DNA of 64,000 bases, taken from contig JBBHKE010002952.1 of the NCBI GenBank assembly GCA_037447655.1, positions 184,591 to 248,590 of the forward strand, written 5' to 3'. The stretch's first letter is position 1. The number at the start of each line of letters is the position of its first letter. The notes beneath the pieces are model-generated. The model was not told the DNA's origin, did not search any database, and worked only from the letters and a program-made list of their open reading frames with translations. This stretch comes from Zygnema cylindricum (Eukaryota; Streptophyta; Zygnematophyceae; Zygnematales; Zygnemataceae). The translations under genes were made by a program, and so were the position numbers. Of this stretch, positions 9,818-24,429 are shown one piece after another.

Positions 9818-11821
9818 ATGGCATCTCAACAGTTGTATCCTCAGATGCAGGTAATTTTTCAGCTGAAAAATAACTTTTGATAGTTATTTTTAAAATAGGT
9901 TAATAGGTCAGTTCCAGAGTTTTTCTTAAGAGGTCAGATTATCATTTTAAGAGATAGTGGCTTTATTTCTTTGCCGCTTTATTTATTTTTATCACTTAAT
10001 CATTTGCTGCACGATAAACTGTTTCGTTTCTGATCTTTATTTACACAAAAGCTCTGTTTTAATTTACTGCTTTGTCATCCTATATTATTCTCTGCTTATT
10101 TACCGGGAAAAATGTATTTATAAATATATATTTACATACACGTGTAAGCATATGATACCGTTATTTTCACATTGTTGTTACTTCAATTTTTCTTCAATTT
10201 CTTTCTTAACTCTTTGACTCTTTTTTTAAACTTTTTGTCCCTTTATCCTTTTTTTTTCCCTTAACTCTTCTTTCCTTTTCTTAACTTCTCCCACAGGTTC
10301 AGCCTCTAGCTGAGCCTCAAACGACCGAAAAACCCCAAGGAGGAAGCCATGGCGACCAATCCTCTAACCACGGGAGCCGATGAAGTGGAAAAAAAGAAGA
10401 GAGGAGAAGGAGGAGAAGGAGGTCACGGCCATGGCCATGGCCGCCGTGACAAGGAAGGTGGCCATAACAACCATGGACATGGCCGCCATGGAAACGACTC
10501 AAAAGAAGGAGAGAGAGAAGGAGAGAGACAGCCTCGAAAAGCTCATGTTCTCGGAAAAGTTATCGATCTTGATGAGAAGGAGGCTCAAAAAGAACATGGG
10601 CATGGACACCATGGCCATGAGAAGGGTCTCAAGGAGCACCATGGAGAGGGCGAGGGAGAGGGAGGGAGGCGTGGAGGCCGTGGAGGCCATGGGGAGCATC
10701 GTGGAGGAAGACATGGAGAAGGGAGAGGCCATGGGAAGGAGGGAGGAGAGGGGAAGGGATGGGGTAAGGAACATAAGGGAGAGCATCACCATGGAGAGCA
10801 TGGTCATGAAGGGGGGAAGAGAGAGGGAAAGGTACACCAGGGAGAGAGAGAACTGAAGGGAGATACTCAGGATACTAGTTTGGTGAAAGATGGAACAGTT
10901 GGAGATCTTGCCGGAGCTACTGGTCATTATGAAGAGGGAGAGGGAGGGAAAGACCTTAAAAATGAGGGAGTTTATCAAGGACTGAAGAAAGATGGAGCCG
11001 TGGGAGATTTAGCAGAAGCCACAGGACTTCTCAGTGAAGGAGGGGGTCGAGGGAGAGGAGAGGGACACAGAGGAGGTCACCGAGGAGGAGGCCGAGGAGG
11101 AGGCCGAGGAGGGAAAGAGAGAGGGTTAGAGGAAGGTGGACCGAGAGAACATGGCCATAGTCATGAGCGTCATGGAAAAGAGGGAGGTCGTGGTGGACGA
11201 GGTAAGGGAAAGCGTGGAGGAGGAGAGAGAGAGAGGGAGGAGAGGGAAATATTTCTATCCCTGATCCCCCTGCCCAGCCTCATGCCTTGGGGCATCACGT
11301 GGGAGAGGAGGAAGCATCTGCTATGAAGGACGCTAACGAAGGAAAACCCACTGTAAGTTTTTGTCTTATCTGTCATTGAAATTGTTTTTGTTTTGTCTGT
11401 CAATGAAATTGATCTGTCATTAAGGTTGTTTTTAATTCGTTTGTTATTTAAACAATTTTTAATTTATCTGTCATAAAGTGTATTTAAATTTTTAGTGTTC
11501 CTTTTTTTGTTTGTTTTTGTTTTTAAGATAAGATTTGGAGGAGAAGGTTGGAGACTTGTATGTTTTCTTAATGTTTGTGGTTTTAATGCTGGTTTTACAT
11601 AATTTCAATCTTTCAAGTTTAATAATTTCTTTCACATTGTGAGAAATTGCATTGTTTCTTTGAAATTTCTTTTTTACGCTTCAGTACATGATAAAAGTAC
11701 TTTTTTAAACTACTGAATGGAAAGAAATGTGTTTAATCTGTGGTGTTTTTTGTTTATTTTGGTACAGCTGGCAGAAGAAATCAAGATAATGGCGGAGGAA
11801 AAACATACAGCTACAGAGTAA
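9818..11821 (+). CDS. Hydrophilin/LEA-like His-Gly-Lys-rich protein, three exons
   Basis: Proposed exons: 9818-9850 (5' UTR from about 9660), 10297-11352 and 11768-11821 (TAA). Introns are GT-AG: 9851-10296 begins GTAATT and ends CCACAG; 11353-11767 begins GTAAGT and ends GTACAG. The middle exon is extremely hydrophilic, rich in Gly, His, Lys, Glu and Arg, with no Cys or hydrophobic core. It carries two copies of a V-G-D-L-A-x-A-T-G motif (near 10900 and 11000). Such composition is typical of hydrophilins/LEA proteins, which protect proteins and membranes or bind metals; the family is not certain. Odd point: the exon 1 frame and the exon 3 frame agree with each other, but the long central frame (ATG 10349) is offset. 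It shifts once near the A5/C4 run at 10328-10336 and back near the GA repeat at 11223-11236. The two shifts cancel, which suggests indels (assembly or real) or small unrecognised introns. The ACGT-motif cluster upstream points to stress regulation. Confidence 0.6.
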
Positions 11822-13179
11822 AAAAAAAAACTTTGTCGTTTTTTTTACAGAGTTTTGACCTAGTTTTGAGTTCTGTTGTAAGATAGTTTTGTACAGTTGA
11901 CAACTGAGGGGATGGGGAAAACCAACGGAATATTTTCTTTTTCTTGTCTTTTTTTTTTCCCGACTTTACTTTATGAGTTTTGTACTTTATTAAGGTAGGA
12001 GTCTTTTTGGAGTTACTTTTGGTCTACAGGTTTTTTTTTGTATAGTTGGTCTTGATTGGTAGAGAGTCAACAAGTTCAGGATCTTTTTGTACTTTTTTTT
12101 GTAGATTGTCTTGGGAACTTGTTTTATGAGTGTATACCGTTTTTATTATCCGATAGATATTGGTGTACAAAAATGGTTTTGTAATTCAAACAAGTTCTAT
12201 GGAATCTTGAGAAGATGAATGACAATTGAATTATATCTCTGGATACTAAAGGTTTGTGTGGGATTTTATATTTTTTAGTACTTGAAATACATATGATGAA
12301 AAGTTAAATTTTAATTGGAAATGGAAAAAAAAACCAAAAAAACCCAAACCCAATTTTTTCTTTTTTTTCTTTCTTTAACAAAATGAAGCTTTAATAACGG
12401 TTTATATGTGTATTAATACACATGTATTCTCTTTTTATTTTGCAAATTCAAGCTTTATTACCAACAACAAATTCCACATTATAGGTTGGACAATGGTCCG
12501 ACGAATATTTAAGTGATTGTTGCATTTCTTGTAAATAAACATTTTGAACAAATAGTTGATAAAAAAATTACTTGCTAAAACATACATATAATAACCTGCA
12601 ATAGTCGTCACACTTTGGGTGAAATTAAACTTCAGTAAAATATCAACTTTTATCCAAACTGTTGGCATTACAATTAATCTTGTTTTACCGAAAGTTGATA
12701 TATATCCCTAAAAAACCCATATATATATATATATTGATGTGGAAGTTAATAATTATATCTCTAATACTCTTTGGTACTTTTTATGAGAAACCAAATAGAT
12801 TAGATGTCTATTTGATGGCCAATTCAAGTTTGGTTTGAAAAAGTTGTAAACATTTAAAATTTTAGAAATCACATTCGGATTGTACATCTTGGTCAGTAAA
12901 ATTTTATCGCTTGTAAAAAGAAATGTTAAATAACCTATTGACCAAAAGAGAATGTGAACTATAATGTTGTAAACACAAATCACGAAGAAATGGTCCGGAA
13001 GAAGTAAAAACAGTTGTGCGCTAAAAGGGGCAAATACAAATCTATGCATATTTAAGTCTACATAAGTACAATGTGTGTCTTTACAAATGGTGGCAAATAA
13101 ACAGTAGATGGTCTCAAATGTTCTCTTCTGATGTTACAATAATTTTTTTTTTCCGGATATATAGTGTATCCAATATATT

Positions 13180-13182
<3 letters not shown>
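11822..13182. other. 3' flank of hydrophilin gene and AT-rich intergenic DNA
   Basis: The first part (to about 12200) is T-rich and probably 3' UTR. The rest is AT-rich, with a short TA run at 12719-12733. No coding frame is supported. Confidence 0.5.
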
Positions 13183-15682
<2,500 letters not shown>

Positions 15683-18600
15683 TTAGGCAATACCTGAACA
15701 TCCTTCGGTATCACGCCATTTGAGGTATAAGAGAGCTGTATGATAGTGTGTGTAGGCTCCAGCAACAACAAGGACGTGAAAAATCTGATGGGAATGTCCC
15801 GCGATATCAAATTTTCCAGGTAACCATCTTTCCGGTATACGGGAAGCATAAAATATAGCTCCCAAGGCATAAAAAGCTCCCATAAGTAGTTCCAGCAACG
15901 TGGTTTGTACCACAACTGGTTCTCGCCAATAGAAAAAGTAGCTTATGAGCAGTAGGGATTACTCCTGATGCACCCATACAGAAGAAAAGAAACGCTCGAA
16001 ACTTTCGATAACTAGTTTGTTGAAACTTGTCCAAAAGGGAAACCAACAACGTAGCCAATCCAAGCCCTGTGATTGTGATCAGGTAGATGTACCGTGGTAA
16101 AGGGTCGCATAAAAAACCATAATACACAGGTGGGTAAAAAGAGGAAGCGATTAATGTCGCAATTCCGGCATAGTCGAAACGCCAAATCAAACTGTTGAAT
16201 TCCTTGGAATGACAACCGAGAAGATGACACACACTACTGGAAAGAAGGCAAATCATGGCTCCGGAAAGGAATACGAAAAATGGCCATCGACTGACTGGCT
16301 TCTGTGTACTTGATCTTTCCATTAAGGGACGAATAAATAGCATCACATCCTCACTCAGTGTTTGCTGCAACACCAAAAATTAAATACCGAGTCAACAACT
16401 TTGATTAAAACATAGCTTTACTTCCATTCAACGATATTTCAACGCGCCACATGTGGAGCCTAGTAGTCATAGAGTCAACATTTGTGTTAAAGCATCTAAA
16501 CATATTCCACTCTTGTTATTTTCACAAATCTTAGCAATTCTGTTTGTAATAGAAAAGGCCGAAGTAAATAACCAAAGAAAAGGAGGATAAAAATGACTGA
16601 GAAAATATTCAACATGATGGACAAAATTATTAACACATCAAAAGGTAAGAACTACGTTATTCATGAAATAGTCGGTTCATTACCATTTCCAAAGTAACAA
16701 CTGAACTATTGATCCTGCCAATCATCCGGCAAGCGTTAAGTGCAATTCCAAATTCCCAACAAATAACATGCCCATGTAATCAACATGTAAAAAACAAAAA
16801 AAAAACAATACATACAAAGAGGCATTTCTCTGTCTCCCTCTCTCCAGCAAGAGACTGGTTCACCGAATGGTGGAAACAGGATGAAATAGATTCCGGTAAC
16901 TGCAAATGTGGCAAAGCTTTTTGCAAAGATGCAACAGTTGGTAATTCCATACTCCTCAGGGACGAAAATTTTGACCAATGAGGAAGAGTTGGGAGATCAG
17001 CCACAACCGTCGGCAGCTTTGCAATTGTGTAAATTGTAAGGCTAAAAAACAGGAAAAACCCAATGAGATGCCTGCAAGAAAACATACAAAGAAAGTGTAA
17101 GAAGCTCCCTAAAAAACAACTGGTATGCAAATCAAAAATATACTCATTCACAAATTATCATCGAAAATACACAACAAATAATGGAGAGTGCAAGATGTGT
17201 AAGGTATATTCGGTAGCTCACGAAAAAAAACAACGTGTCTCATCAGGTAATGATCAATTTATAAGCCCTAGTTGTGGGCAAGAGGATGACATACTCCGTC
17301 CATATCCTCAATGCAAAAACCCATATGCAAAGTAACAATGAGGATAAAGCTAAACAACTCTACTATTGCTGGAAACCTGAAACTCGATTCATTGACATAC
17401 AATTATAAGAGTAAACTTCTTCTAAACAGAGAAGTAACATCACAAACAGTCACACAATACTCCTAAAATTGAACCAGAAGTCAAACTTCAAGTGCAATCA
17501 TAATCCCTATTGGCCAAAATGGATTCTTCGCAACTGAAAACAACTTTTCTCTGTGCATACGTGTCCAGTTTTCTTTTGGAAACCACCCATCGGAAGGTAA
17601 GAAGCTTACCTTTCCATCACAACCTTCAGATTCATAATCCAAAAAAGTGTGCCAAGTAAAAAATGACTTTAAAGGCCGGAAAGAATTTTAAAACTAATAG
17701 CGGTACAGAGTGTAGTTAAGCAACAACAATTCATCTGTGTAAACAGTGGCTTTATTTTCATTTTAACGACTACCCTCCGGTGAGCAGAGCAATGGACGTG
17801 TCAGCTAAGGAATTAAAACAAACTACATGGTCCATTGTTATTAGAGTTTAATATTTTTCAAGCAGTTTTTTAAAGGCATTAAATTTTCGTTCTGAGGCAA
17901 GCAATCGAAAGGCAACGCTCTTAACTATCGATTGTGACGCCACGATAGAAAACTGGAAAACTGTGTGATAATATAAGTACTTTTGACTGCCCAATAAATG
18001 TTTAGCTCTAATAACAATGGGCGGTGTAGGGGTTTAGTTGCAAACAGAAAAATAAAAATAGATAAAAGAACGGAATACCAAAATGTGGCCACAGCTATAG
18101 CTCACTCCAGCCGGTATTTTCTACAGTTTTATGAAGCTTTAAGGGCTTTATACGGTTTATTTTCCCAGCTTAATTGGTTTTAAGGCTTTCTAGAATTTTC
18201 TACAGTTTTCTAGGGTTAAACACGGTTATTTAGGAGTTATTTTTTTAGTTGTTTACGGTTTCTTCAAGTTCTGTAGGGTTTTCTAGAGTTTTTTATCAAG
18301 TTAAGTGGTATAACTTTTAAAACCATGACTGTGGAACCTTCAATATTTACGTCCAAATATTTCCGTTTCCATTATGGATTCTAAACATGCTTAGGAAAAA
18401 TACCCTCTCCCTCTCCCTCCTCCTCCCCTCCCCCTCCCCCTCTCCTCCCCTCCCCCTCCCCCTCCCCCCTCCCCCTCCCCCTCCCCCTCCCCCTCCCCCT
18501 CCCCCTCCCCCTCTAGGTTTTCAAAAACTTACGTCCAAATGTTTCCGGTTTCATTGTGGATTCTGAAGATGCTGGCGAGCGCGTGCTTCAGCGGCCACTC

Positions 18601-18978
18601 GGACCGATAGCCCCTCAATATATACTCGTTGTCACGTAGATGCTCTGGCAAGGCGCCAAAATCGCACAAATGAAAAGGTTTTTTTACTGCATTCCAAAGT
18701 TTTGCAGTCGGAGACGAGCAATCTTCTGGAAGAAGAAGATTGCTAAGAGAATCTCCAGAAAAATCTCCTGCAGAATCTCCTGCTTGAGGAGGAGGATCGA
18801 CAAAGAGTCTTTTCTTCTCACTCTCTCTCGCTCCCTCTCCCTCTCTCTCCCTCTCTCGCTCCTCCCGCTCTTTCTCTGTCTCAGTTGGCTTCTCTCTGCT
18901 TCGATCTCTCTCTCTTTTTTTCTCTCTACTCTCCTCAGTGGCTCCAGAAGGAATCTTATTGTAATCTACAGATTCCAT
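15683..18978 (-). CDS. PAQR-family seven-helix membrane protein (HHP/adiponectin-receptor-like)
   Basis: Three exons on the minus strand: 18978-18533, 17071-16816 and 16364-15683 (TAA). Introns begin GTAAGT and GTATGT and end TTGCAG; phases match (2, then 0). The product is about 460 residues. A charged Lys/Arg/Glu-rich N-terminus (about 75 residues) precedes the PAQR signature: L-P-E-H-L-R-D-N-E-Y-I, then H-N-E-T-G-N-I-W-T-H at the first helix. Metal-site residues are visible: S-S-x-C-H-L-L-G-C-H-S, then D in W-R-F-D-Y-A-G, and G-H-S-H-Q-I-F-H near the C-terminus. PAQR proteins are membrane receptors or ceramidase-like hydrolases; plant HHPs act in hormone, sugar and cold signalling. One break: exon 3 is 682 nt, one base too long. 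An extra base in the A5 run at 15933-15937 (plus strand) separates the helix-6 frame from the C-terminal frame. Everything else is intact, so an assembly error is as likely as a recent mutation. Confidence 0.9.
17495..17716. repeat. Palindromic MITE inside PAQR intron 1
   Basis: A near-palindromic core, GGAAGGTAAGAAGCTTACC (from 17592), is flanked by an arm resembling TTTTCTCTGTGCATACGTGT on the left and AAGTGTGCC on the right. The right outer end (17694-17716) resembles the CTAATAGCG...GTGTA terminus of the TA-flanked MITE family. The left boundary is approximate. Confidence 0.5.
18402..18514. repeat. CCCCTC/CTCCCC polypyrimidine tract in PAQR intron 1
   Basis: About 110 bp of almost pure C/T made of CCCCTC and CCTCCC units lies just inside the 5' splice site (intron start 18532 on the minus strand). 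In the transcript it reads as runs of GGGGAG, a sequence type able to form G-quadruplexes close to the splice donor. Confidence 0.9.
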
Positions 18979-19778
18979 GGAATCCTCGAACCAGAAGTTC
19001 TACGTTACACTGTAACAGTTTCAGTTTGGTTGAGTCGCAAGAAATAAATGAACCAGAAAAAAAAAGGGAATCGAACACTTAAAACTTTTTAAATCCAAAC
19101 AGTCACTCTCTATTCATCTAAAAAAAATATACTTATCCTGAGGAGATCTCTGTAGGTATGTTCCAGAAAACCTTAAATTTCAAACTTATTATCTGTCCGA
19201 TCTTTACACTAAAGCGAAGATTCAAAAAGAAAAAACTTAAAAAATCCAATCTAAAATTTAAAAAACCTAAAGTTTCCAGTTACTGCTGCTGCCTTTGGAA
19301 TACTGCAAGCTTGGAAGGCAGCTTCAAAATATCTTGGCAGCTTCCAATACTGAGGCGGTGGCTCCAAGAAGACCTGAACTTGGATAAAAAGACAAACCAT
19401 AAAACCGTAATACGGTATATCAAATTGTGCGTACTAAAACATAGCGTACGGTGGTCGTAAACTTTTTCTAAATTGAAGAGCACGGGAGTACGAAATACCG
19501 TTACGTCCACCTTTTCGGAACTCGGATTTGGTATAAAAATTAATGCCAATTGGTCAAATTTGTAGCTTACAATCAGCGACACTTGTGGGGATTTTAGCTT
19601 ATTTTCAGAAAATAAATCATGTGAAAATCAATAGAAAGAAAATAATTGTGCACTTTCAACCTTCCTTAAAATAAAATTTGAATTTTCAACCAATTCAATT
19701 ACTCCAGAATACTTAATATTTTTCAGAATTTAATACTACACTATTATTGATTTCAATGAACTCGGTTAGACCCCTATT
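18979..19778. other. Upstream region of the PAQR gene
   Basis: Probable 5' UTR and promoter of the minus-strand PAQR gene. The ATG context is TTCCATGGAATC. No obvious TATA box at a fixed distance could be assigned and no coding frame is supported. Confidence 0.4.
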
Positions 19779-20168
19779 TAGTGTTGTGTATAGGGTGATT
19801 TTCTATCTCCATCAATACAATAACAGATATATCTTTTATGAAATGGTGAGGGGTCCTTGGAGGCGCGGTGGTCCCTACCAGAGTCCGATATTGTGGTACG
19901 GAAATAAATTACAAAATGAGTACAATGTTATCGCGACGACGGGGGTGGAGCTTTTGGAATTTTTCTCACATTCCATTTTGTACCACACTACGGAGATATC
20001 GTCAATATTTATTTGTCCAATATAACATTTAGCGATAATTTATCTCATTATATCATAAGTTTATCGCGATAACTCCTTGCCAATGTGTCGACCAACATAT
20101 TGATTATCGATATGTAAAAAAAGGGTACGTATCGTTTATCGTCAAATGGCTACCGATACACAACACTA
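19779..20168. mobile_element. Non-autonomous hAT-like element 1 (390 bp)
   Basis: Starts TAGTGTTGTGTAT and ends in its complement ATACACAACACTA. The flanking 8-mers CCCCTATT and CTTCTATT match at 6 of 8 positions, consistent with an aged 8-bp target duplication. The interior has ATCG/CGAT-rich inverted segments (20030-20130) and no transposase frame. Confidence 0.75.
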
Positions 20169-21795
20169 CTTCTATTATATCCAATTCGCAGTGGTAACAT
20201 AACACTCGGCTATGTTGAGGTACGATGTGGGCCAAACCGAGCGGCTCAACTTAAAACAAGGTAGTTGTTTTGAAAACCAAACCAACCTGTTAGATTATAC
20301 CAAACAGAACAGACCAAACCGTTAAACCGTCCAAATTCCTCGAAAGGCCAAATAAAAATGTTAAAGGATATTTTGAATTATAGTGTCATCAAATTTAATG
20401 AATTATAGTTTTTCCATACAACATAGGTTGTTCTTTGAGTAATTTTATTCATACAACTTTAAGGTGGAGGAAGGTCTCTGACCATTTCAACAAGCCCTCC
20501 TCTCGACCCATGCACAATTACCCTTTGAGGCTCGAAATGAGGTTCCACCTTTTCCATCTCTCATTGATGTTAGCAATTTTCAATACATCATTGCATGTTT
20601 GAGCATGTAGCCACCACTAAATTTCAAACCCTTGTGGAGACATTACCTGGCGAAAAAACCGATCTAGTTCGGATTGAAAGCGTCTCGGCCAAAATGGGAA
20701 AGTGGACATTACAAGTAATTATAAAAGCCACACGAGAGAATGTGATATCAAATTCTTTGTTGTGCATTCCACATGTTCAATATTGTTTGTGCTTTAAAGT
20801 TAAAATACACAAAAAAATGTTTACTTCCATGAAAAATATGAATAGGAATTCGACGTGAGTGGAGACACAACACTCATTCACATAAAGTGTGAAGCCAAAG
20901 ATGACATAAGCCTTAAATTATGGTCATTTATTTTAAACAAATAGGTGTTTGTCGGTTGAAATCCCTTACTACCTGTTCATTTTACAATTCAATTAAAATT
21001 ATTGGTTACACCAGTGTTGGGCTTTTACGGTAAAGGTTAAGGTAAAAAAACAATTATGAATTGTTTGGGTGTAAACTATCACAAGAAGCATCTAAACCGT
21101 AGGTGAAAGCGTACGACCTAAATAAAAACAACAAAAATGAACTGTACTAAAGTTATAACTGTAGAAAAAAATACGATGACGTCACAATGAGCGGACATTT
21201 ACAAACGTATCGATACAAGCGGGTCTGTATCATAAAGTATTGAGTGCGGGTGTACGCTACATCGCGAGGTTTAAGACGCGCGTATTGTGTGTGTTAACTC
21301 CCCCACTCAAACGACAAACGATCATAGATCCACAATCCGTTAGCTTCGATTCTATGTCAACATTCATAAAACCCGTGGATAAAGTGGAGAATTCCAACTA
21401 ATGCGGGAAATGAGTTGACCAAGGCAAAAACTTAACACCTCAGATAAATAACCTCCAACGCACTAGTGAATAAGTCATTAGTATGACTAAATATATTACG
21501 AATTTCATATTTGTAAGTACCGCACGTAGGTATACCCTATATTTTAGAATTTGAATGAGACATCTTGCGTATGTTAACAACCTCCCTCTAGTTAATAAGA
21601 CATCAATATACGATCATTCCTATTTTTTTACCATGGAGTGATTCGCGTAGTATGGGTATATATTTGAAAATTTAAACTATAAGAAAAGTGAGGTTGCCAA
21701 TGCTCAATTGTGGGACTTGTGGGAATGACCTTTATTGCGCTAACCACAAGGCCACCAGCAAAAAAAATGATATTGACAATTATATATTTTGCAGA
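20169..21795. other. Intergenic DNA with degenerate repeats
   Basis: No supported gene. CAGTGTTGGGC at 21012 looks like one terminus of another hAT-like element without a visible partner. Degenerate copies of a roughly 60-bp segment containing GTATGTTAACAACCTCCC-type sequence occur near 21240-21310 and 21520-21590. Confidence 0.4.
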
Positions 21796-22080
21796 GTTGG
21801 GTGTGGGTGCATCCTACATTATAGGTATTTAGCGACACATTTTGCATACGTCATCACCCTCCCTTAAGATATCGCCGGTTGTAGATTGGCGATCTCTTTG
21901 GATTTGACGCTTTTCCAAGATACACGAAATTTAGGGATATAGAGGAATCTCAATTATAAGAAAATCGAGTCATTTACGTTTTGAACCTGTAATATTTTAA
22001 AATGGCCTCCACTTCATTGACATACACAAGATGCGCCACTAAATACATTAGATGTGAGGTGCACCCTGATTTAATACTTA
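21796..22080. repeat. Inverted-repeat element, about 285 bp
   Basis: The segment at 21796-21860 (with GGTATTTAGCGACACATTTTG) recurs inverted at 22015-22075 (ATCTTGTGTATGT in the reverse complement), which gives arms of about 60 bp. The arms also match the direct degenerate copies near 21.25 and 21.55 kb. There is no coding capacity. Confidence 0.45.
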
Positions 22081-22229
22081 ACAATGTGGAGTTAGGTGTA
22101 TCATTGTCCGAAACGGCGATGGGTTATCATATAGGATGTCGTTTTTTAATGTTTGAGGTTTAAGCTTTGGTTGACTTATATCCCTTAAAATATAATTCTA
22201 CATTTAATCCGTAGATTTTGCGAATCTTT

Positions 22230-22525
22230 ATATCATTTTCCCTCGCTCGTTCTTTTTTTATCTTGCCCTCTATTTCTCTCCCTCTCTCTCTATAACCCTC
22301 CCCCTCCTCTCTCCTGTCTCACTCCTCCCTCTCTATCCTTGCCCCCTCTCCGTCCATCTTTCTCCCCTCCTGTCCCTCTATCCCTTTGTATCTCTACTTT
22401 ATCCCTCACTCTCCCTCACTTCCCCTCTTCTCTTTCCTCCCTTTCTCCCTCCCCATATTCCTCTCCCACCTCATTCTCATCGTTTCTCATGGCCCCTCCC
22501 CTTCTACCCCATCTTCCCCTTTAGT
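22230..22525. repeat. CT-rich low-complexity tract
   Basis: About 290 bp of pyrimidine-rich DNA (CCCTC, CTCTC). The short Pro/Ser/Leu frames here are compositional. Confidence 0.8.
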
Positions 22526-23119
22526 TTTATTCATCGATGTTTCCATTTGTTTGGCCAATGTATTATTGGCGCATCAAAAGCGATATTATCAATCATTCAC
22601 CGTCTAGTGAAAATATTGCGTACATTGTCATATGATACATCGCCACATCGATTTATGACATAGTAATCATCTTTGTGTATAGCATGTATGTATTTTTTGT
22701 TGCCCTTTGTTTCAAGGCGATATTGTTCGAGATAGCCTCCTTATTTTATCGGGACATTGTTCACATGCGAGATTAAAATTTTAGATCGATATACAGGTCG
22801 GTTATATCATGAAGGCAATTAATGTTAAATTAACAATGTATCGAGATGAAGTATAGGGCCGATAATTTTATCGTTAAAACCGTCTTGTGGTACGGAGTGG
22901 ATTGTGAATTATTTTTGCTAGCCCCTTTCCCTATCGAGATTTTCGTAATTTCTTTTTGTACTACAGTTTTGGTACTGTAGTAAGGACCCCTACAATTATA
23001 TCGCAGTGATTTTTTGATGGTCCCGGAGAGGCATATCGGTCACCCTCGTCTTTTGATAACCGAGATATCGGTGAACATATTCATCGAATGAAATTTCGAT
23101 AACATTCATGAAAGTACGC

Positions 23120-23619
23120 TACAGGGTATTCCATTAGGTTAATTTTAGATGCCAAAACCTGATATTCTCCGAGTACACTTTCCGATTTTATTTAAGACCC
23201 AATCGGGTAAAGTCTTACCTTTCAATCGCAAGTCAGTCAATCGACAAGTGTACGGAAAATATGTTTTAAGTGTGGTTCAACATTAACCCTAATAACTAGT
23301 GTTGGGTATCGAGGACTTTTGCGATATTGATATATATCGAATTTCAGGTACCGTAATCGATATATCCGAACAATTATCGCGATATATCGCCGTCGTATGA
23401 CAATATATCGATTTTTTACCACTCGGCGCTAGAGTGGAAATATCCGTACGATTTGTCGTACTCTGACTGTAAGACGTAATTTGCGATATATATCGCGATA
23501 ATTTATGTTGGTCCGTACGTATATCGAGGTTTACTCGATATTCGATATATCGAATATCGAAATTATCGCGATATGAAACTACCCGATACCCAACACTACT
23601 AATAACGATACACTGTGTA
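23120..23619. repeat. TA-flanked palindromic MITE interrupted by a hAT element
   Basis: Left end TACAGGGTATTCCATTAGG and right end CTAATAACGATACACTGTGTA fit the family termini. The interior has the GGTAAAGTCTTACC palindromic core near 23205-23218. Without the 310-bp hAT insertion (element plus duplication) the MITE would be about 190 bp. The corresponding position in copy B of the larger block (near 33060-33080) has no such insertion. Confidence 0.65.
23297..23598. mobile_element. Non-autonomous hAT-like element 2 (302 bp)
   Basis: Terminal inverted repeats of about 15 bp: TAGTGTTGGGTATCG on the left and CGATACCCAACACTA on the right. A perfect 8-bp target duplication, CTAATAAC, lies at 23289-23296 and 23599-23606. 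The interior is rich in CGATAT/ATATCG inverted motifs. It has no transposase frame, so mobilisation must have been in trans. Confidence 0.93.
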
Positions 23620-23828
23620 CTTTACAATCGCACGTTTCCAGAAAGCGCTACACTTCCACGAAGATTGTCGTTTACTTCTCCGTCCAGCTTTCGCAAGGTT
23701 TCGGAATCTATGAACAAGATTGCCAAATCTCGCCATATTGCCGTACAATCGTACAAAATGAGCTGGTAGTACTGCCGTAGTTAGCGTTGGTCCGTAGACA
23801 TTTCCCAGTTGTCGTATCCAAGCGGAAC

Positions 23829-23957
23829 ATGACGGTTTCCGAGTCTGGAGAACGTGGAGACTGGAGCATTGGGACGTGGAAACTGGACGGCGAGAGCTTT
23901 CAGTTGGTCGGCTGGATAGTGGACGTTGACGACGACGTTATGTTATCGTACTTTTAA
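23829..23957 (+). pseudogene. Broken copy of the short frame conserved in the duplicated block
   Basis: Begins ATGACGGTTTCCGAGTC, as in copy B (33291), and keeps about the first 30 codons with mostly synonymous or conservative differences. It then stops after 42 codons because of an indel around 23950. See the intact counterpart at 33291-33560. Confidence 0.45.
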
Positions 23958-24429
23958 AACGGACGAATGAGACCGCAACCCTAAGTGATGACGCAGCATT
24001 CTATCATGGGTACGCTTTGGGTCCCCATTTGTTGCATTTGACATCGCTTCGAGCTCGCCACGTGTCGAGTGAAATTGCCGTTCGACGGCGCCATTTGCCG
24101 GATCACGTCAAATGTCGGTGGACGTTTTTGGACGTTTACCAGTACTGTATGTTTTGGAAGATTGCGGCGCAAATTGAAGACATCATGCGCACAGTCGAAT
24201 GGCGAAACGAATAAGTTAAAGGTGCCGACTTACCATCACCTAGCGTCACGCCACACGGCACGCGGTAAGATCATCGACAGCCATTCACTAATAAACAAAC
24301 AAGACATTTCCATCGTACGATTCAAGTACAAAACGACAAAGCAATTCGACTTTGTCGGTCTTCATGCGGAGGCTAATTTGTATCGGAAAACCTTGTTTTT
24401 GTTTTGAATGGTTATTACGTTAATATTTC

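Noticed and set aside
10499-10978. Minus-strand 159-codon frame opposite the hydrophilin
   Set aside because: Shadow of the GA-rich coding strand; Ser/Leu/Met-rich composition follows from the complement.
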